Shown: positions 15,893-25,793, numbered from the stretch's first letter. The stretch: 64,000 bases of DNA from Donghicola mangrovi (GCF_013377535.1 NZ_JABCJE010000004.1:208747-272746); one strand, 5' to 3'. Notes: generated from the letters alone by a model not told the origin. Made by a program: numbers and translations.

Positions 15893-17874
15893 TCTGCGGC
15901 TCTTGCATAGGCGGCGGGACGGGGCAATTCGGGGAAGCGGGCGCAGACCTCTTCGAAGGCCTCCGCCACTCCAGAGGCCCCAGAACGGCCATTCATCTGG
16001 CGAAACACCTCGGTTTTCGCAAAGAACCGCCAGTGGATCGGCAAATCCGCCAGAATGTCCGTCAACAGATCATAGGCCTCATCGGTCCACTGGGCCTCGT
16101 AACCGGACCGCTCCGGCCCGAAGTGGAAATGCCCGGTATAGCGGGGCATAGACGCCCGCAATGCCTCAGTCGCCACAACATCCACTTCGCCTTCCACCAG
16201 CACAACGCCGTACTCCTCCCGCGCGGCGGCTTCGGAGACATAGCCCCCCGCCACATCCCGCGCGACCCGTTCGGAAGGTCGATCCAAGGGGCATCCCCGT
16301 CCCGCGCCCCCTGCCGAGCGCACGGTCAGCACATCGCCCGGCTCCAGAATGGCGGTGTCCACGGCGCCCAAACGACGCTCGGCCTCGGTGCCTGCGTTCA
16401 CCACCATGTCGGACAGGCCTGCGGCCTTGCCACCCATCACCCCCCAAGGGCGAAAGAATGACCGGTCGCGGTTCCGCGCCGTGATCCGCGTGTCGGGGGC
16501 AAAGACGCGGAAGGCCATCTCGGTCGCCAATCCACCGCGCCAATAGCCCGCCCCGCCGCTGTCCTGCGCCAAGCCATAGCGGACGAATTCCACAGGAACT
16601 TCGGTCTCGGTGATCTCGATGGGGGTGTTTTTCAGATAGGCCGCGTCGGCGCCCGAGCCATTGGTCCCGTCGCGGTGGGGCATCCCGCCGCCGCCGCCGA
16701 CCACGGGGTTCACGGCGGCGATCACGGTTTTCTGGGTGCGCTCATCGCGGGTCATGACGTTGACGATGCAATTGTTGCCCGCAGGCGCGGCGGGCATCCG
16801 GTCGGGGATCGCTTGGGAAAACGCGCCGAAAATCACCGACCGCAGGCGGGCGCAGGTCAAGGACCGCATCCCCACGGCTGCAGGGGCGACGGGATTCAAC
16901 ACAGTCCCTTCGGGCGCGATGCAGGTGAAGGGGCGCGTCAGCCCCGTGTTCAGCAAAATCCGCGGGTTCAGGGTGTAGAGCACGTAATACACCCCCACCA
17001 GCAGCATGGTGTGGCGCGGATCGCCGCCACTTGGCACGTTCAAGGACGAGGCCAGTTGTGGATCGGAGCCGGTAAAGTCCAGAACCGCACTGTCCTCCCT
17101 GATCTTCAGGGTCAGTTTCAGGCGGCACGGGTTGGCCTGATCGCTGTCCTCATCGGCATAGTCGGCGAACACGTAGTCGCCGTCGGGAATCTGGTCCAAA
17201 ACGGCGCGGGCCTGCGCCTCGGCCTGATCCATCAGGGCGGCGACTCCGTTCACGAACCCCGCCTTGCCAAAGCGCTGGATCATCGCCTGCACCTTGCGTT
17301 CGCCGGTGTTCAGGGCCCCGACGAGGGCCTTGATATCCCCGATATTCAGGGCAGGCTTGCGGACGTTCGTCTCCATGATCCGCAGGATTTGCTCGTCAAA
17401 AACGCCCTCGCGGACCAGCTTCATCGGGGGAAAGCGGATGCCCTCCTGGTGGATTTCCGTCAGCGAACGGGACAAGGACGCCGGCACCGCGCCACCCATG
17501 TCCGTGTTGTGGATATGCCCGCCGGTCCACGCGACGATCTCGCCCTCGGCGAACACGGGCTTCCATAGATGGGTGTCTGGCGCATGGGTCGCGACGTGGC
17601 CGGAATAAGGATCGTTGGTAAACGCCACATCGCCGGGGCGGTAATCATCCACCATCGCGATCGCGCGGCCATAGGTCAGGCCGGGGTACCACGTGGCCCC
17701 CAGCTCCATCGGGACGGCAAAGGTATCGCCCGCGCGGTCCATAAGCATGACGGTAAAGTCCTGCGTTTCCTTGACGAACGCGGAATGAGCGGTGCGGTGC
17801 AGGGTGTGGGCCATGTTCTCGGCCGCCGCGCGGGCATGGTTGGCCAGCACCGAAAGGGTCATTTTGTCGAACAT
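15889..17874 (-). CDS. hyuB: Hydantoinase B/oxoprolinase family subunit
   Basis: A 661-aa HyuB-type subunit that with HyuA makes an ATP-dependent hydantoinase or 5-oxoprolinase-like enzyme opening a cyclic amide. It contains the family's conserved stretches NDPYSGHVATHAPD and HNTDMGG, and a Gly-rich run PVVGGGGGMPHRDG. I prefer the ATG at 17874, 7 nt after a GGAG formed by the end of hyuA, over one at 17889 that lies inside hyuA. The next gene overlaps by 4 bp. Confidence 0.88.
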   Translation of the reverse strand: MFDKMTLSVLANHARAAAENMAHTLHRTAHSAFVKETQDFTVMLMDRAGDTFAVPMELGATWYPGLTYGRAIAMVDDYRPGDVAFTNDPYSGHVATHAPDTHLWKPVFAEGEIVAWTGGHIHNTDMGGAVPASLSRSLTEIHQEGIRFPPMKLVREGVFDEQILRIMETNVRKPALNIGDIKALVGALNTGERKVQAMIQRFGKAGFVNGVAALMDQAEAQARAVLDQIPDGDYVFADYADEDSDQANPCRLKLTLKIREDSAVLDFTGSDPQLASSLNVPSGGDPRHTMLLVGVYYVLYTLNPRILLNTGLTRPFTCIAPEGTVLNPVAPAAVGMRSLTCARLRSVIFGAFSQAIPDRMPAAPAGNNCIVNVMTRDERTQKTVIAAVNPVVGGGGGMPHRDGTNGSGADAAYLKNTPIEITETEVPVEFVRYGLAQDSGGAGYWRGGLATEMAFRVFAPDTRITARNRDRSFFRPWGVMGGKAAGLSDMVVNAGTEAERRLGAVDTAILEPGDVLTVRSAGGAGRGCPLDRPSERVARDVAGGYVSEAAAREEYGVVLVEGEVDVVATEALRASMPRYTGHFHFGPERSGYEAQWTDEAYDLLTDILADLPIHWRFFAKTEVFRQMNGRSGASGVAEAFEEVCARFPELPRPAAYARAAE

Positions 17875-17878
17875 CGGC

Positions 17879-19963
17879 TCACTCCGCATAGGTCAGGTGA
17901 ATATTCAGGTGGGCGTCCACTTGGGCCGTGGCGCCGCCAGGGATGGCAAAGGTCGTGTCCTCTTGGGCGACGATGGCGGGGCCTGCGAATGTGGCCCCTG
18001 CGCCGAGGGCAGCGCGGTCGAACAGGGGCACCCTCTGCCAGCCGTTCAGGTAAACGGGGACAAGGCGGGTGGGCTCGGCGCTGGCGTTGCCCGCCGCCTG
18101 AACGGGGAAGTCTGGCTTTGGCCCCGTGCCGATGGCCGAGAGGCGCAGGTTCACCACTTCGATCCGGCCAGCGGGGTCGTCAAAGTCGTAAATCCGGCGG
18201 TGGGTTTCGTGGAAGGCCTGCGCGATCTGAGTGGGGTCGGCCAGCCAATCGGTGTCGATGGCCACCTCGATTTCATAACTTTGACCCGCATAGCGCATAT
18301 CGGCCGAGAGGCGCAGATCACCTGCCCCGTCGTGCCCTTGGGCCTGCAGCCATGATTGCCCTTCACTCGCCAGCGCCTGATAGACGTCTTGCAGGGGGGC
18401 CCCTGCCAAAGCATCCAGATCGGCAAAGATCGTGCGAATAAAGTCCCCTCGCAGGTCGGCCACAAGGCCGCCGAGTGCCGACACAACCCCCGGCCTACGC
18501 GGCGCGATCACGCTGCGCATCCCCAGTTCGCGTGCCAGAAACGCCCCCAGCATCGGGCCGCCCCCACCGAACGGCATCAGGGCAAAATCCCGCAGGTCCA
18601 CGCCCGCGCGGGATGACAGTTTCTCGACCTCGACGAACATCTCGGAAATGGCGATGTCGAGGATGGCTTGAGCGGTTTCTTCCAGCCCGCGTCCCAGTTT
18701 CGTTGCCAGCTTGCCAACCACTTGGCGCGCCAGCTCCACATCCATCTGAAGCTGTCCGTAAGCCATCTGGGAATGTCCCAGCCAACCACAAACCGCCATC
18801 GCGTCGGTCACCGTGGCACGGTCGCCGCCGCGCCCATAGCACGCCGGACCGGGCGAAGACCCCGCCGATTCAGGCCCAACGCGCAGCACGCCGTGGTCGT
18901 CCACCGACGCGATAGATCCGCCGCCGATCCCGATCGAACTGACCGACACGGACGGGATGTGCAGCGGGAATTCCCCGATCAATTCGTCAGTGCCGAACCG
19001 GACCTCTCCGTCGATGATCAGCGCGAAATCCGCAGATGTGCCGCCGATATCCAGCGTCAACACACGGTCTGCGCCCGCTTGCCGCGCCAGCCAAGACGCC
19101 CCGATCACGCCCGACGCCGTGCCGGACAGCAGCATCGACACGCAGTCACGCCGCCCTTCGCCAGCGGTCATGAGACCGCCGTTCGACTTGGTCAACATTG
19201 GCCGCGCGGGAACGCCCTGCCCCGCCAAACGGTCTTGCAGCGCGGTCAGATAGCCCGACACGCGCGGGTGCACATAGCCGTTCAGGATCGCGGTCGAGGT
19301 ACGCTCGTATTCGCGGATCACCGGCCAGACCTCGGACGAGGTAAAGACGAAGAGATCGGGGGCCATTTCCTCGATCAACGTTTTGGCCTGCGCCTCTTGG
19401 GCGGGATCGGACCAGCTGTGCAGGAAGGCGATGATGATCCCTTCGGCACCGGCTTTTTGGGCGGCCGCCACGGCATCCGCCAAGGCCGCGCGGTCCAAAG
19501 GCACCGTTTCCTGACCGCCCGCCCGCATCCGCACAGGCACGCCGAAGATGCGTTCGCGGGGGATCAAGGGATCGGGCCGGTGGCAAAACAGCGAATACAT
19601 GTCGGGCATCCGCAGGCGGGCCAGTTCGATGACGTCCTCGAAGCCCGCGTTGGTGATCAGCGCCAGATCGGCCCCTTTGCGCTGGATGATCGTGTTGATC
19701 CCGACGGTCGTGCCGTGAACAAAGCGGCTGACGGTTTCGGGCTCCAGCCCCTCTCGTTCCGCCAGCAGCCGCAGGCCGATCAGCAGTTCGGCCCCCGGAT
19801 CATCGGGCGTGGTCAGCACCTTGAGCGAAGCAATCCGCCCCGAGCGAGTTTCCAGTGCGCAGAAATCCATGAAAGTGCCGCCGATATCGACACCGATTTT
19901 CCAGTCCGCGTCGGCGGGGATCGGGGTGCTGCCGTCCATTTGATGTGCCTTTGGTTGGGTCAT
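17879..19963 (-). CDS. hyuA: Hydantoinase A/oxoprolinase family subunit
   Basis: A 694-aa HyuA-type ATPase subunit. The N-terminal phosphate-binding loop reads VDIGGTFMDF (residues about 19-28; most relatives have DIGGTFTD, so Met replaces Thr). The central HGTTVGINTIIQRKGA and C-terminal GGSIASVDDHGVLRVGPESA motifs are intact. Start choice is uncertain: ATG 19963 has AAGG at long spacing, ATG 19939 has AAAGG at 8 nt. It is the first enzyme gene after the LysR regulator on the same strand. The cyclic substrate (hydantoin, N-methylhydantoin or an oxoproline) cannot be told. Confidence 0.88.
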   Translation of the reverse strand: MTQPKAHQMDGSTPIPADADWKIGVDIGGTFMDFCALETRSGRIASLKVLTTPDDPGAELLIGLRLLAEREGLEPETVSRFVHGTTVGINTIIQRKGADLALITNAGFEDVIELARLRMPDMYSLFCHRPDPLIPRERIFGVPVRMRAGGQETVPLDRAALADAVAAAQKAGAEGIIIAFLHSWSDPAQEAQAKTLIEEMAPDLFVFTSSEVWPVIREYERTSTAILNGYVHPRVSGYLTALQDRLAGQGVPARPMLTKSNGGLMTAGEGRRDCVSMLLSGTASGVIGASWLARQAGADRVLTLDIGGTSADFALIIDGEVRFGTDELIGEFPLHIPSVSVSSIGIGGGSIASVDDHGVLRVGPESAGSSPGPACYGRGGDRATVTDAMAVCGWLGHSQMAYGQLQMDVELARQVVGKLATKLGRGLEETAQAILDIAISEMFVEVEKLSSRAGVDLRDFALMPFGGGGPMLGAFLARELGMRSVIAPRRPGVVSALGGLVADLRGDFIRTIFADLDALAGAPLQDVYQALASEGQSWLQAQGHDGAGDLRLSADMRYAGQSYEIEVAIDTDWLADPTQIAQAFHETHRRIYDFDDPAGRIEVVNLRLSAIGTGPKPDFPVQAAGNASAEPTRLVPVYLNGWQRVPLFDRAALGAGATFAGPAIVAQEDTTFAIPGGATAQVDAHLNIHLTYAE

Positions 19964-20037
19964 TCCGTTGGCCTTGATGCCACCAGAAAGTGGCCCGCCC
20001 GTCCAAGACGCATGGCGCGGCAGGCTATAAGGCGGGC

Positions 20038-20913
20038 TTATGGAATGGCGGCGCGGATCTGGTCTGTCATCAGGGATTCGGCGCGGGACAGGGCTTTGCC
20101 CGCCAATGTCAGTAGGGCCAGCGGCATGTCGGGCGCGCCTGACAAGGGCCGCGTTACGACCCCTGAGAACTGTCTCCAAGGCAGCAGATCGTCGACCACG
20201 GCCACGCCTAATCCGGCCTGCACGAACCCCACGGCAGAGATGGACACGTCAATCTCCAGCTGAGGGGCGAAGCGCAGGCCCTGCGCCCTGGCGGCTTGGT
20301 CCAGCTCGTCATGGGGGCGGGTCGCGGCGCGGTAGGAAATGATGTGCTCAGCCTCCAGATCGGCGAAGGTCAGCGCGGGGTTATCGGCCAAAGTATGCCC
20401 TTCGGGCAGCAGGCAACAGAACCCCACCTGCCGCAGGATTTCGACGCCGATATCAGGGGCGAGCCGGTCATCCAAAGCCAGCGCCAGCGCCGCATCCCCC
20501 GCCCTGAGCATCGAGATCAGGCTGGCAATCGGCGCCACATGAGAGCGCAGCAGAATATCGGGATGACGTGCCCGAAACGCTGCCATCGCTTGCGGCAACA
20601 GGGACATCGCGGGGGGCGCCGACGAAGCGATCCGCACCAGCCCCGCCCGCCCCAGCCGCAAATCCTGCGTTTTGCGACGCAGTCCTTCGAGGTTGGCGAA
20701 CAGGCGCTCGGCCTCGGGGTACAGTTCCAATGCTTCGGGGGTTGGGCGCAACCGCCCCTTTTCGCGGTCAAACAGGGGAAAGCCCAGTTCATCCTCGCAA
20801 TGCATCAGCACTTGGGACAACGCCGGTTGGGAAATATTGAGCAGCCGCGCCGCCCCTGTCACGGTGCCCGCCCGCATGACGGCGGTGAAAACCTCTAGCT
20901 GTCTGGCGCGCAT
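20038..20913 (-). CDS. LysR-family transcriptional regulator
   Basis: A 291-aa LysR regulator: N-terminal winged helix-turn-helix (about residues 1-60, with TGAARLLNISQPALSQ) and a periplasmic-binding-protein-like effector domain. It is upstream of and co-directional with hyuA (74-bp gap) and divergent from the flavoprotein gene at 21016 (about 100 bp). This suggests it controls both and possibly joins them in one regulon. The effector is unknown. Confidence 0.9.
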   Translation of the reverse strand: MRARQLEVFTAVMRAGTVTGAARLLNISQPALSQVLMHCEDELGFPLFDREKGRLRPTPEALELYPEAERLFANLEGLRRKTQDLRLGRAGLVRIASSAPPAMSLLPQAMAAFRARHPDILLRSHVAPIASLISMLRAGDAALALALDDRLAPDIGVEILRQVGFCCLLPEGHTLADNPALTFADLEAEHIISYRAATRPHDELDQAARAQGLRFAPQLEIDVSISAVGFVQAGLGVAVVDDLLPWRQFSGVVTRPLSGAPDMPLALLTLAGKALSRAESLMTDQIRAAIP

Positions 20914-21015
20914 CGCGGCCTCCTATAAGAGCGGCTTATGACCCACCCCGTTTCCCGTCTTTGACCCCTGCCCCGTGGTCGGGCTGAGATGGGCGAAACG
21001 CAAAAGGGGGCCGGA

Positions 21016-22119
21016 ATGGATGTGATCGTGATCGGTGGCGGGCTGATGGGCAGCGCGGCGGCGTTCTTTCTGACGCGGCGCGGGGCACGAGTGCGCCTGA
21101 TCGAACGCGGGTATGTCGGCGCGGGCGCAACGGTGGCGTCGTTCGGGAACATCCGCCGGTCGGGTCGGTATCTGCCGCAGATGCCCTTGGCCCATCGGTC
21201 GCTGGCCCTGTGGCATCAGGCCGAAGCCTTGCTGGGGCGCGACGTGGAATTCCGCGCCACTGGCCACCTGCGGCTGATCTTTGACGAGGCGAGTTTGGCC
21301 GACATGCGCCGGTTTGCTCAGGACGCCGTGCCGTGGGGCTTGGAACTGGAGGAACTGTCCGCTACCGAGTTGCACCGCCGCTATCCGATGCTGGGGCCAA
21401 CGGCGATCGGGGCATCGTTTTCCCCCAATGACGGGTCCGCGAACCCTCGGCTGGCCGCACCAGCGTTCGCCAGTGCGGCGGCGCGGGATGGGGCCGGGAT
21501 TATGGATCACACGACCATCACCAGCATTCAGAAGACCGAGGCCGGTTTCACGGTCCGGACCACCAAGGGCACCTACCACGCCGAAGCTGTCCTGAACTGC
21601 GCGGGCGCTTGGGGCCGGCAGATCGCGGCGGATTTCGGCGAAACCGTCCCCCTGACCATGCACGGCCCGCAGATGGGCGTGACCGAGCCCCTGCCCCACC
21701 GCATTCTGCCCGTGATCGGCGTGTGGGCGCAGCATCATGGGGCCTATTTCCGGCAGGTCGAGCGGGGGAATATCGTGTTCGGCGGCGGGGTGCCTCGGTC
21801 CGATGTGGGGCCGGACGGCTATGCCAAGGCGCATTTCGACGTGTTGCCAGAACAGCTGCGGCAGTTGGTGCAGATCTTCCCTGCCCTGCGCGATGTGGCC
21901 GTGATCCGCCAGTGGTCGGGCTGCGAAGGATATGTGGCCGATGGGCTGCCCGTGATGGGCGCTTCGGGCACCACGGACGGGCTGTACCACGCGTTTGGCT
22001 TTTGCGGGCATGGGTTCCAGCTGGGGCCCGGTGTGGGCGACGCGATGGCCGAACTGATCACCACCGGCGCGTGCGAAACGCCGCTGGAGCCGTTCAGCAT
22101 ATCGCGGTTCGCGGCATGA
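21016..22119 (+). CDS. DAO-family FAD-dependent amino acid oxidase/dehydrogenase, possible catalytic subunit for the HcnA/B-like pair
   Basis: A 367-aa D-amino-acid-oxidase-fold flavoprotein with GGGLMGSAAAFFLTRRG at the N terminus and a C-terminal GFCGHGFQLGPGVG flavin-contact stretch. ATG 21016 is chosen because an AGGGGG site lies just upstream; a 9-residue upstream extension to 20989 is unlikely. HcnC, OoxB and hydroxyproline dehydrogenase beta subunits are of this fold. Its divergent position from the LysR gene of the HcnA/B-like operon makes it the obvious partner; that pairing is inference. It ends 2 bp from the next, convergent flavoprotein gene. Confidence 0.85.
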   Translation: MDVIVIGGGLMGSAAAFFLTRRGARVRLIERGYVGAGATVASFGNIRRSGRYLPQMPLAHRSLALWHQAEALLGRDVEFRATGHLRLIFDEASLADMRRFAQDAVPWGLELEELSATELHRRYPMLGPTAIGASFSPNDGSANPRLAAPAFASAAARDGAGIMDHTTITSIQKTEAGFTVRTTKGTYHAEAVLNCAGAWGRQIAADFGETVPLTMHGPQMGVTEPLPHRILPVIGVWAQHHGAYFRQVERGNIVFGGGVPRSDVGPDGYAKAHFDVLPEQLRQLVQIFPALRDVAVIRQWSGCEGYVADGLPVMGASGTTDGLYHAFGFCGHGFQLGPGVGDAMAELITTGACETPLEPFSISRFAA

Positions 22120-22121
22120 CA

Positions 22122-23447
22122 TCAGAACTCGGCCACCTTGCCCCATTGGGTGCCTTGGAAGCGGGACAGTTTGTACTGCGCGGTCTCGGTGATCGGGGTG
22201 CGGTCCAGCAGCATGTCGGCCACCAGATGCCCCACCCCCGGCCCGATGCCGAACCCATGCCCCGACAGACCCGCCGCCAAGGTCAGCCCGCCGATCCCGA
22301 TATCGCTGTCGATTACCGGCACGCCATCGGGGGTGCTGTCGATGTAACCGGCCCACGTGGCCTGCACGGCGACCTTTTTCAACTCGGGCAGCAGATCGCG
22401 GGCACGTGTCAGGGTCAGATTGACCAACGACGCGGATGGCTTCGGGTCCAAGATGCGCATCCGCTCCATCGGGGTTTCGCGGTCCAGCGCCCATTTCTGG
22501 CGGGTCTCATGGCCCGCTTGCCACGCCTGCACCCCGCCCGGCCGCAGCGCGCGCCAGCGTTTCGCGAACATCGGCAAGAAGTGTTTGGCCCCAAGCAAGG
22601 CCCCCGGCGTCGGGTCCAGATTGGCGCGGCCCGAGATAGCCAGCGTATAGCCCCCATCCCCGCGGCGGGTCACCGAGACCTCATTCGTGTGCAGCGCATC
22701 GGGCAGCCCTTCGGCCCCCGGCTGAACGGACAGGATCGAACTGCGTACCGACGCCTGAGGGAAGAACAGCCCCGACTGGTGCAAAAAGCTGGCCGCCCAA
22801 GCGCCGCCCGCCATCACCACCTGCTGCGTCTTGATCACCCCGCGCTCGGTGATGACAGCGCTAACGTTTCCATTCTGCACATCAATCCCGCGAGCTGCAC
22901 AATTTTGCAGCACAACGCCCTGATGCTGCATCACACCTTTGGCAATGATCGGAGCCGCGCGGGAGGGATCCGCGATGCCATCGGTGGGCGACCAGACGCC
23001 CCCCAGCCAGCGTTTTCCGGTGGCCGCGCCGCGCTCGGTCGCTTGGTCTGCGGTCAGCATTCGGGTGTCCACCCCCTGCCCCCGCGCGAACTGGCCCCAG
23101 CGGTCCCAGCCGTCAATCTCGGCCTGATTGTTCGACAGATAGAGCAACCCGCAGCGGCGAAAGCCCATGTCCTGACCGATGTCCGCAGTCATATCCTCCC
23201 ACAGGGCCAAGCTGCGGGTGGACAGGGGCAATTCGCGGGCGTCCCTGTTTTGTTGGCGGCACCAGCCCCAGTTGCGGCTGGATTGCTCGGCCCCGATGCG
23301 GCCCTTTTCCAAGAGGACGACCTTCATCCCCCCGCGCGCCAGCCAGTAGGCCGCGCTGACGCCGACGATGCCCGCGCCGATGACGACCACGTCGGCGGCC
23401 TTTGGCATGGTGGTGTCGGTCTCGATGTGCATCAGGGGGGCGGTCAT
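22122..23447 (-). CDS. DAO-family FAD-dependent oxidoreductase
   Basis: A 441-aa flavoprotein with VVVIGAGIVGVSAAYWLARGG (about residues 20-40), SSRNWGWCRQQ after the dinucleotide fold and the C-terminal GLSGHGFGIGPGVG motif. It is larger than its convergent neighbour and belongs to another branch of the glycine/D-amino-acid oxidase family. The start has GGAGA 7 nt upstream. It is divergent from the Lrp gene across 161 bp, a typical arrangement for an Lrp-controlled amino acid catabolic gene. Substrate unknown. Confidence 0.85.
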   Translation of the reverse strand: MTAPLMHIETDTTMPKAADVVVIGAGIVGVSAAYWLARGGMKVVLLEKGRIGAEQSSRNWGWCRQQNRDARELPLSTRSLALWEDMTADIGQDMGFRRCGLLYLSNNQAEIDGWDRWGQFARGQGVDTRMLTADQATERGAATGKRWLGGVWSPTDGIADPSRAAPIIAKGVMQHQGVVLQNCAARGIDVQNGNVSAVITERGVIKTQQVVMAGGAWAASFLHQSGLFFPQASVRSSILSVQPGAEGLPDALHTNEVSVTRRGDGGYTLAISGRANLDPTPGALLGAKHFLPMFAKRWRALRPGGVQAWQAGHETRQKWALDRETPMERMRILDPKPSASLVNLTLTRARDLLPELKKVAVQATWAGYIDSTPDGVPVIDSDIGIGGLTLAAGLSGHGFGIGPGVGHLVADMLLDRTPITETAQYKLSRFQGTQWGKVAEF

Positions 23448-23519
23448 GGGCTGTCTCCGGTCTTTTGCCTGACCCTAGCCTGCGCGCCACAGCCGGTTCT
23501 GCCGGATTCCCCCCAAGGC

Positions 23520-23533
23520 GCGGCATTTCCTGT
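23520..23533 (+). promoter_or_regulatory. Candidate regulator site in the oxidoreductase/Lrp divergent promoter
   Basis: GCGGCATTTCCTGT matches 11 of 14 positions of the motif GCGGCATATTCTGC that recurs in intergenic regions up to 38.5 kb. It lies about 75 bp from both start codons. Confidence 0.35.
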
Positions 23534-23608
23534 CGAATGTCATGGGCTTGCCCCCGCGTCACGACTGACCCAGAGTGAATCGCACGAATACCCCGAAGGA
23601 CCCCTGTT

Positions 23609-24106
23609 ATGAGTACCCAGCTTAAGCTCGACCGGATCGACGTGAAGATTCTTGCCGAGTTGCAGCGCAATGGCCGCATTACCAACGTCGAGCTGGCCGA
23701 TCTGGTGAACCTGTCGCCCTCGCCCTGCCTGATGCGGGTCAAAAAGCTGCAGCAGGCCGGTTACATCACCGGCTACACCGCGCAGATCGACGTCGCGAAA
23801 TTGGGGGATACGCTGACGGTGTTCACCGAGTTCACCCTCAAAAACCACCGCCAGATCGACTTTGCCCGCTTTCAGGAGGCCTTGGAAAAGGTCGATAGCT
23901 GCGTGGAATGCCATCTGGTGTCGGGGGGCTACGACTATCTGGCCAAGTTCGTGTGCGCGTCGATCACCGACTACCAGAACATCATCGAGGCGATGATCGA
24001 CCGCGATGTGGGGATCGACAAGTACTTCAGCTTTGTGGTGATGAAGACGCCATTCGTCAAAAACCAGATCCCGCTGACGCGCCTGTTCGGGGATCGGGTG
24101 GGATAA
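23609..24106 (+). CDS. Lrp/AsnC-family transcriptional regulator
   Basis: A 165-aa Lrp-type regulator: N-terminal helix-turn-helix (residues about 6-55, RITNVELADLVNLSPSPCLMRVKKLQ) and C-terminal RAM effector-binding domain. The start has AGGA 8 nt upstream. It is divergent from a DAO-type oxidoreductase and tail to tail with an ABC transporter operon. It may sense an amino acid and control several neighbouring operons through the recurrent motif described under findings (inference). Confidence 0.92.
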   Translation: MSTQLKLDRIDVKILAELQRNGRITNVELADLVNLSPSPCLMRVKKLQQAGYITGYTAQIDVAKLGDTLTVFTEFTLKNHRQIDFARFQEALEKVDSCVECHLVSGGYDYLAKFVCASITDYQNIIEAMIDRDVGIDKYFSFVVMKTPFVKNQIPLTRLFGDRVG

Positions 24107-24133
24107 CGCCCCGACCTGCGGGGCGCCCCCTTT
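24107..24133 (+). terminator. Rho-independent terminator after the Lrp gene
   Basis: CGCCCCG (24107-24113) pairs with CGGGGCG (24119-24125) across a 5-nt loop, then CCCCCTTT. It begins directly after the Lrp stop codon, between convergent genes. Confidence 0.7.
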
Positions 24134-25793
24134 AGCGGTTGGCGAATTGGGCGACCAGATTGGGGTCTTGCTCCAGCCCCGCCAGCCAGCCGGTGTCCAA
24201 CTGCGGGATCGAGGAGATGAGCAGCCGCGAATACGGGTGCTGCGCCTCGGCGGACATGCGTGCGGCGGGCAAGGCCTCGACCACCTCGCCCTTCAGCATC
24301 ACCAACACGTCGTCACAGATCGCCTCAACGGTCGACAGATCGTGGCTGATGAACATGTAGCTGAGGCTAAGCTCGCGCTGGAGTTCCTTGAGCAGGTCCA
24401 GAATGGCCGCCGCAACCACGGTGTCGAGGGCCGAGGTGATCTCGTCACACAGGATCAATTCGGGCTCGGCCGCCAAAGCGCGGGCAAGGTTGATCCGCTG
24501 TTTCTGGCCGCCCGACAGTTCGCTTGGCAGGCGGTGGCGCAGGTTCGCAGGCAGGCGCACCATGTCGAGCAGCTCCTTGACCCGCGCCTCGCGTTTGGCG
24601 CCCTTGAGCCCGAGATAAAAGGTCAACGGGCGGCCAAGGATCTGTTCGATCGAATGGGCGGGATTCAGGGCAGTGTCGGCCAACTGGAACACGATCTGGG
24701 CACGGCGCAGCTGCTCTTTGCTGCGGTTTTTCAGGTCGCGGCGCATTTCCTGACCGTCCAGCAGGATGTCCCCCTGATGGGGCGGCAGAATACCGGCGAT
24801 CGCGCGGGCCAAGGTGGACTTGCCGCTGCCGGATTCCCCGATGACCCCCAGATTGCGGCCCCGCTCCAGCCGGAAGCTGACGTCTTTGAGGATCGGGACT
24901 TCGGGCACCCCGTTCCGGATCGCGCCATAGCCAGCGTGCAGGTGCACCACCTCTAGGATCGGCTTGGGTTTGTCGACCTGCGGCACAGCGACAGACACGT
25001 GCGGCACGGGTTCAAACGCGGCCAAGAGCTGGCGGGTATAGGGGTGCGCGGGGTGATGCAGGATTTGCTGGGTCTTGCCGACCTCCTGGATTTCGCCGCC
25101 TTTGAGCACGATGATCCGGTCGGCGATCTGGGCCACAACGGCCAGATCGTGGCTGACGTATACGCCCGCCATGCCGCCCTTTTGCATCACGGATTTGAAG
25201 GCGCGCAGAACCTCGATCTGGGTGGTGACGTCCAGCGCGGTGGTTGGTTCGTCAAAGATCACCAGCTTGGGGTCTCCGATCAGCGCCATCGCCGCCGACA
25301 ACCGCTGAAGCTGCCCGCCCGACACTTGGTGCGGATAGCGTTCGCCGATGTGGTCGGGGTCAGGCAGGGCCAAGGCACGGAACAGTTGCACCGCCTTGGC
25401 CTCGGCCTGATCGCGGGGCATCAGGTCGTGGATGGCGGTGATCTCGATCACTTGGTCCATGATCCGCTTCGAGGGGTTAAAGGCCGCCGCCGCCGATTGG
25501 GGCACATAGGCGACCTCGGTTCCGCGCAGGGCCGCGCGTTTGCGTTCGGGCAGCGCGGTGACATCGGTCCCGTCCAAGGTGATCTGCCCGCCACTGATCG
25601 AACAGCCCGTCCGGCAATATCCCATCAATGACAGAGCAATGGTCGTCTTGCCACTGCCGGACTCGCCGATCAGGGCGACAATCTCGCCGGGGAAGATGTC
25701 AAAGGTGACGCCTCGGATGATCTCGACCTTGCGGCCTGCGTCTGTGACCGCGCCGATGCGCAGGTCGTTCACGGTGACAAGAGGCTGGGTCAT
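24132..25793 (-). CDS. Oligopeptide/dipeptide-type ABC transporter ATP-binding protein with two ATPase domains
   Basis: A 553-aa fused double ATPase, like GsiA or YejF, replacing separate DppD and DppF. Walker A motifs GESGSGKTT lie near residue 43 and GESGSGKST near 321; signatures VSGGQLQRL and LSGGQKQRI and both Walker B segments are present, so both halves look active. ATG 25793 overlaps the upstream stop as TGATG with GGAG 6 nt before it; the adjacent ATG at 25796 is less well spaced. It is the last gene of the operon SBP-permease-permease-ATPase. Confidence 0.92.
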   Translation of the reverse strand: MTQPLVTVNDLRIGAVTDAGRKVEIIRGVTFDIFPGEIVALIGESGSGKTTIALSLMGYCRTGCSISGGQITLDGTDVTALPERKRAALRGTEVAYVPQSAAAAFNPSKRIMDQVIEITAIHDLMPRDQAEAKAVQLFRALALPDPDHIGERYPHQVSGGQLQRLSAAMALIGDPKLVIFDEPTTALDVTTQIEVLRAFKSVMQKGGMAGVYVSHDLAVVAQIADRIIVLKGGEIQEVGKTQQILHHPAHPYTRQLLAAFEPVPHVSVAVPQVDKPKPILEVVHLHAGYGAIRNGVPEVPILKDVSFRLERGRNLGVIGESGSGKSTLARAIAGILPPHQGDILLDGQEMRRDLKNRSKEQLRRAQIVFQLADTALNPAHSIEQILGRPLTFYLGLKGAKREARVKELLDMVRLPANLRHRLPSELSGGQKQRINLARALAAEPELILCDEITSALDTVVAAAILDLLKELQRELSLSYMFISHDLSTVEAICDDVLVMLKGEVVEALPAARMSAEAQHPYSRLLISSIPQLDTGWLAGLEQDPNLVAQFANR

